Source of the DNA: Ifrita kowaldi
Lineage: Eukaryota; Chordata; Aves; Passeriformes; Cinclosomatidae
Assembly: GCA_013398055.1 (NCBI GenBank)
Contig: VZRS01015041.1
Coordinates: forward strand, 301,773 to 365,772
DNA length: 64,000 bases
Reading direction: 5' to 3'
The notes beneath the pieces were generated by a model, which was not told the DNA's origin, did not search any database, and saw only the letters and a program-made list of their open reading frames with translations. Of the stretch, positions 63,784-64,000 are shown in pieces. The position numbers were made by a program, and so were the translations under genes. Numbering within the stretch: position 1 is the first letter of the stretch; each line of letters begins with the position of its first letter.

Positions 63784-64000
63784 ACGTGCCCTCTGGGTTG
63801 CAAACAGCCTCCCAAGTGACGGCCATCGTGGGCAATGACGTCCAGCTGACCTGCCGGGCCTCCAAGTACATCTACACCCACCTGGCCTGGTACTACCCCT
63901 CCTCAGAGGCGGCTCCCGACCACTCCATGGTCAGGAAAACAGACAAATATTCCATCTCTTTGACCCTGCTCATTCCCAACGTCACGAGGGAGCAGAGTGG
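63784..64000 (+). CDS. VEGF receptor exon 13 (partial): start of Ig domain D6
   Basis: The exon begins after acceptor CCCTCTCTCCTAG in phase 1 and runs off the window after 217 nt. It encodes DVPSGLQTASQVTAIVG, NDVQLTCRASKYIYTHLAWYY with the B-strand cysteine and C-strand tryptophan, then SISLTLLIPNVTREQSG leading up to the expected F-strand. VPxGxx opens D6 in FLT1 and FLT4. One N-V-T sequon is present. In FLT1 and KDR, soluble receptor forms arise by reading into the intron after this exon. That site lies beyond 64000. Confidence 0.93.

Larger units (their letters stand above)
11387..64000 (+). other. KDRL: VEGF receptor tyrosine kinase gene, partial (exons 2-13, Ig domains D1-D6); best fit KDR-like/VEGFR4, alternative FLT1
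   Basis: Twelve exons join without a stop into about 587 codons of a VEGFR ectodomain. Intron phases run 1,2,1,0,1,0,1,2,1,2,0,1 before exons 2-13, which matches the pattern I recall for KDR/FLT1. The protein is a cell-surface receptor for VEGF-type cystine-knot ligands; D2 and D3 bind ligand and D4 to D7 support dimer contacts. Twelve N-glycosylation sequons are visible. D4 lacks the usual Ig disulfide pair, as in the family. KDR/KDRL-like traits include VQDYRNPF at the D1-D2 junction, VYEKP before D4, and CTASG with KWQP in D5. FLT1-like traits include PFVEM, IPCRVTSP and YLTQR in D2, and PCN and VPSG later. The mixture favours the fourth paralogue, KDRL, over FLT1. Family membership is near certain; the symbol is about 60%. 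Signal exon, D7, membrane helix and kinase lie outside the window. Confidence 0.62.

Noticed and set aside
1..64000. Bacterial-type systems (operons, CRISPR, riboswitches, terminators)
   Set aside because: The window is vertebrate nuclear DNA with spliced exons. The direct repeats seen are micro- and minisatellites without spacer structure.

Overview
The window is vertebrate nuclear DNA, almost certainly from a bird. It carries several 5'-truncated CR1 LINE tails of the avian type, repeat density is otherwise low, introns are compact, and the exons are separated by GT-AG introns. The CR1 subtypes (the CCATGGCAGGG / CACCTTCCACT wording and ATTCTGGG tails) suggest a songbird, but that is only an inference. 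Three single N characters at 42898, 47985 and 49824 mark a draft assembly. Nothing bacterial is present, and most open frames in the window are chance frames.

The only gene I can support is on the + strand. It is the extracellular part of a VEGF-receptor-family receptor tyrosine kinase (FLT1/KDR/FLT4/KDR-like). I find twelve exons between 11387 and the right edge. By homology to KDR and FLT1 they correspond to exons 2-13. They encode Ig-like domains D1 to D6 (D1 exons 2-3, D2 exons 4-5, D3 exons 6-7, D4 exons 8-9, D5 exons 10-12, D6 exon 13, cut by the window edge). Every intron is GT-AG and every junction phase fits. The joined frame of about 587 codons has no stop or frameshift, so the gene looks functional. 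Exon 1 (signal peptide) is not recognisable upstream. The rest of D6, D7, the transmembrane segment and the split kinase lie beyond 64000.

The protein is a mosaic of FLT1-like and KDR-like motifs. It is more diverged from each than I would expect of a bird orthologue. My best identification is the fourth vertebrate VEGF receptor, KDR-like (KDRL/VEGFR4), which eutherian mammals have lost. FLT1 is the main alternative. Phylogeny and synteny (CHIC1/CDX4 for KDRL, FLT3/PAN3 for FLT1) would settle it.

Region by region: 1-11386 is non-coding (5' flank or intron 1) with one CR1. 11387-15233 holds D1. 15234-26958 is an 11.7 kb intron with a 13-bp minisatellite in a 141-bp higher-order arrangement and two CR1 tails. 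26959-35699 holds D2 to D4 in compact form, with a possible LTR in intron 4 and a CR1 in intron 7. 35700-45852 is a 10 kb intron with a GGAA microsatellite. 45853-57573 holds D5. Its intron 10 contains an 875-bp near-perfect duplication abutting an N, probably an assembly artefact. Its intron 11 has a tRNA-SINE-like sequence and another CR1. 57574-63783 is featureless intron, followed by the first 217 bases of the D6 exon.
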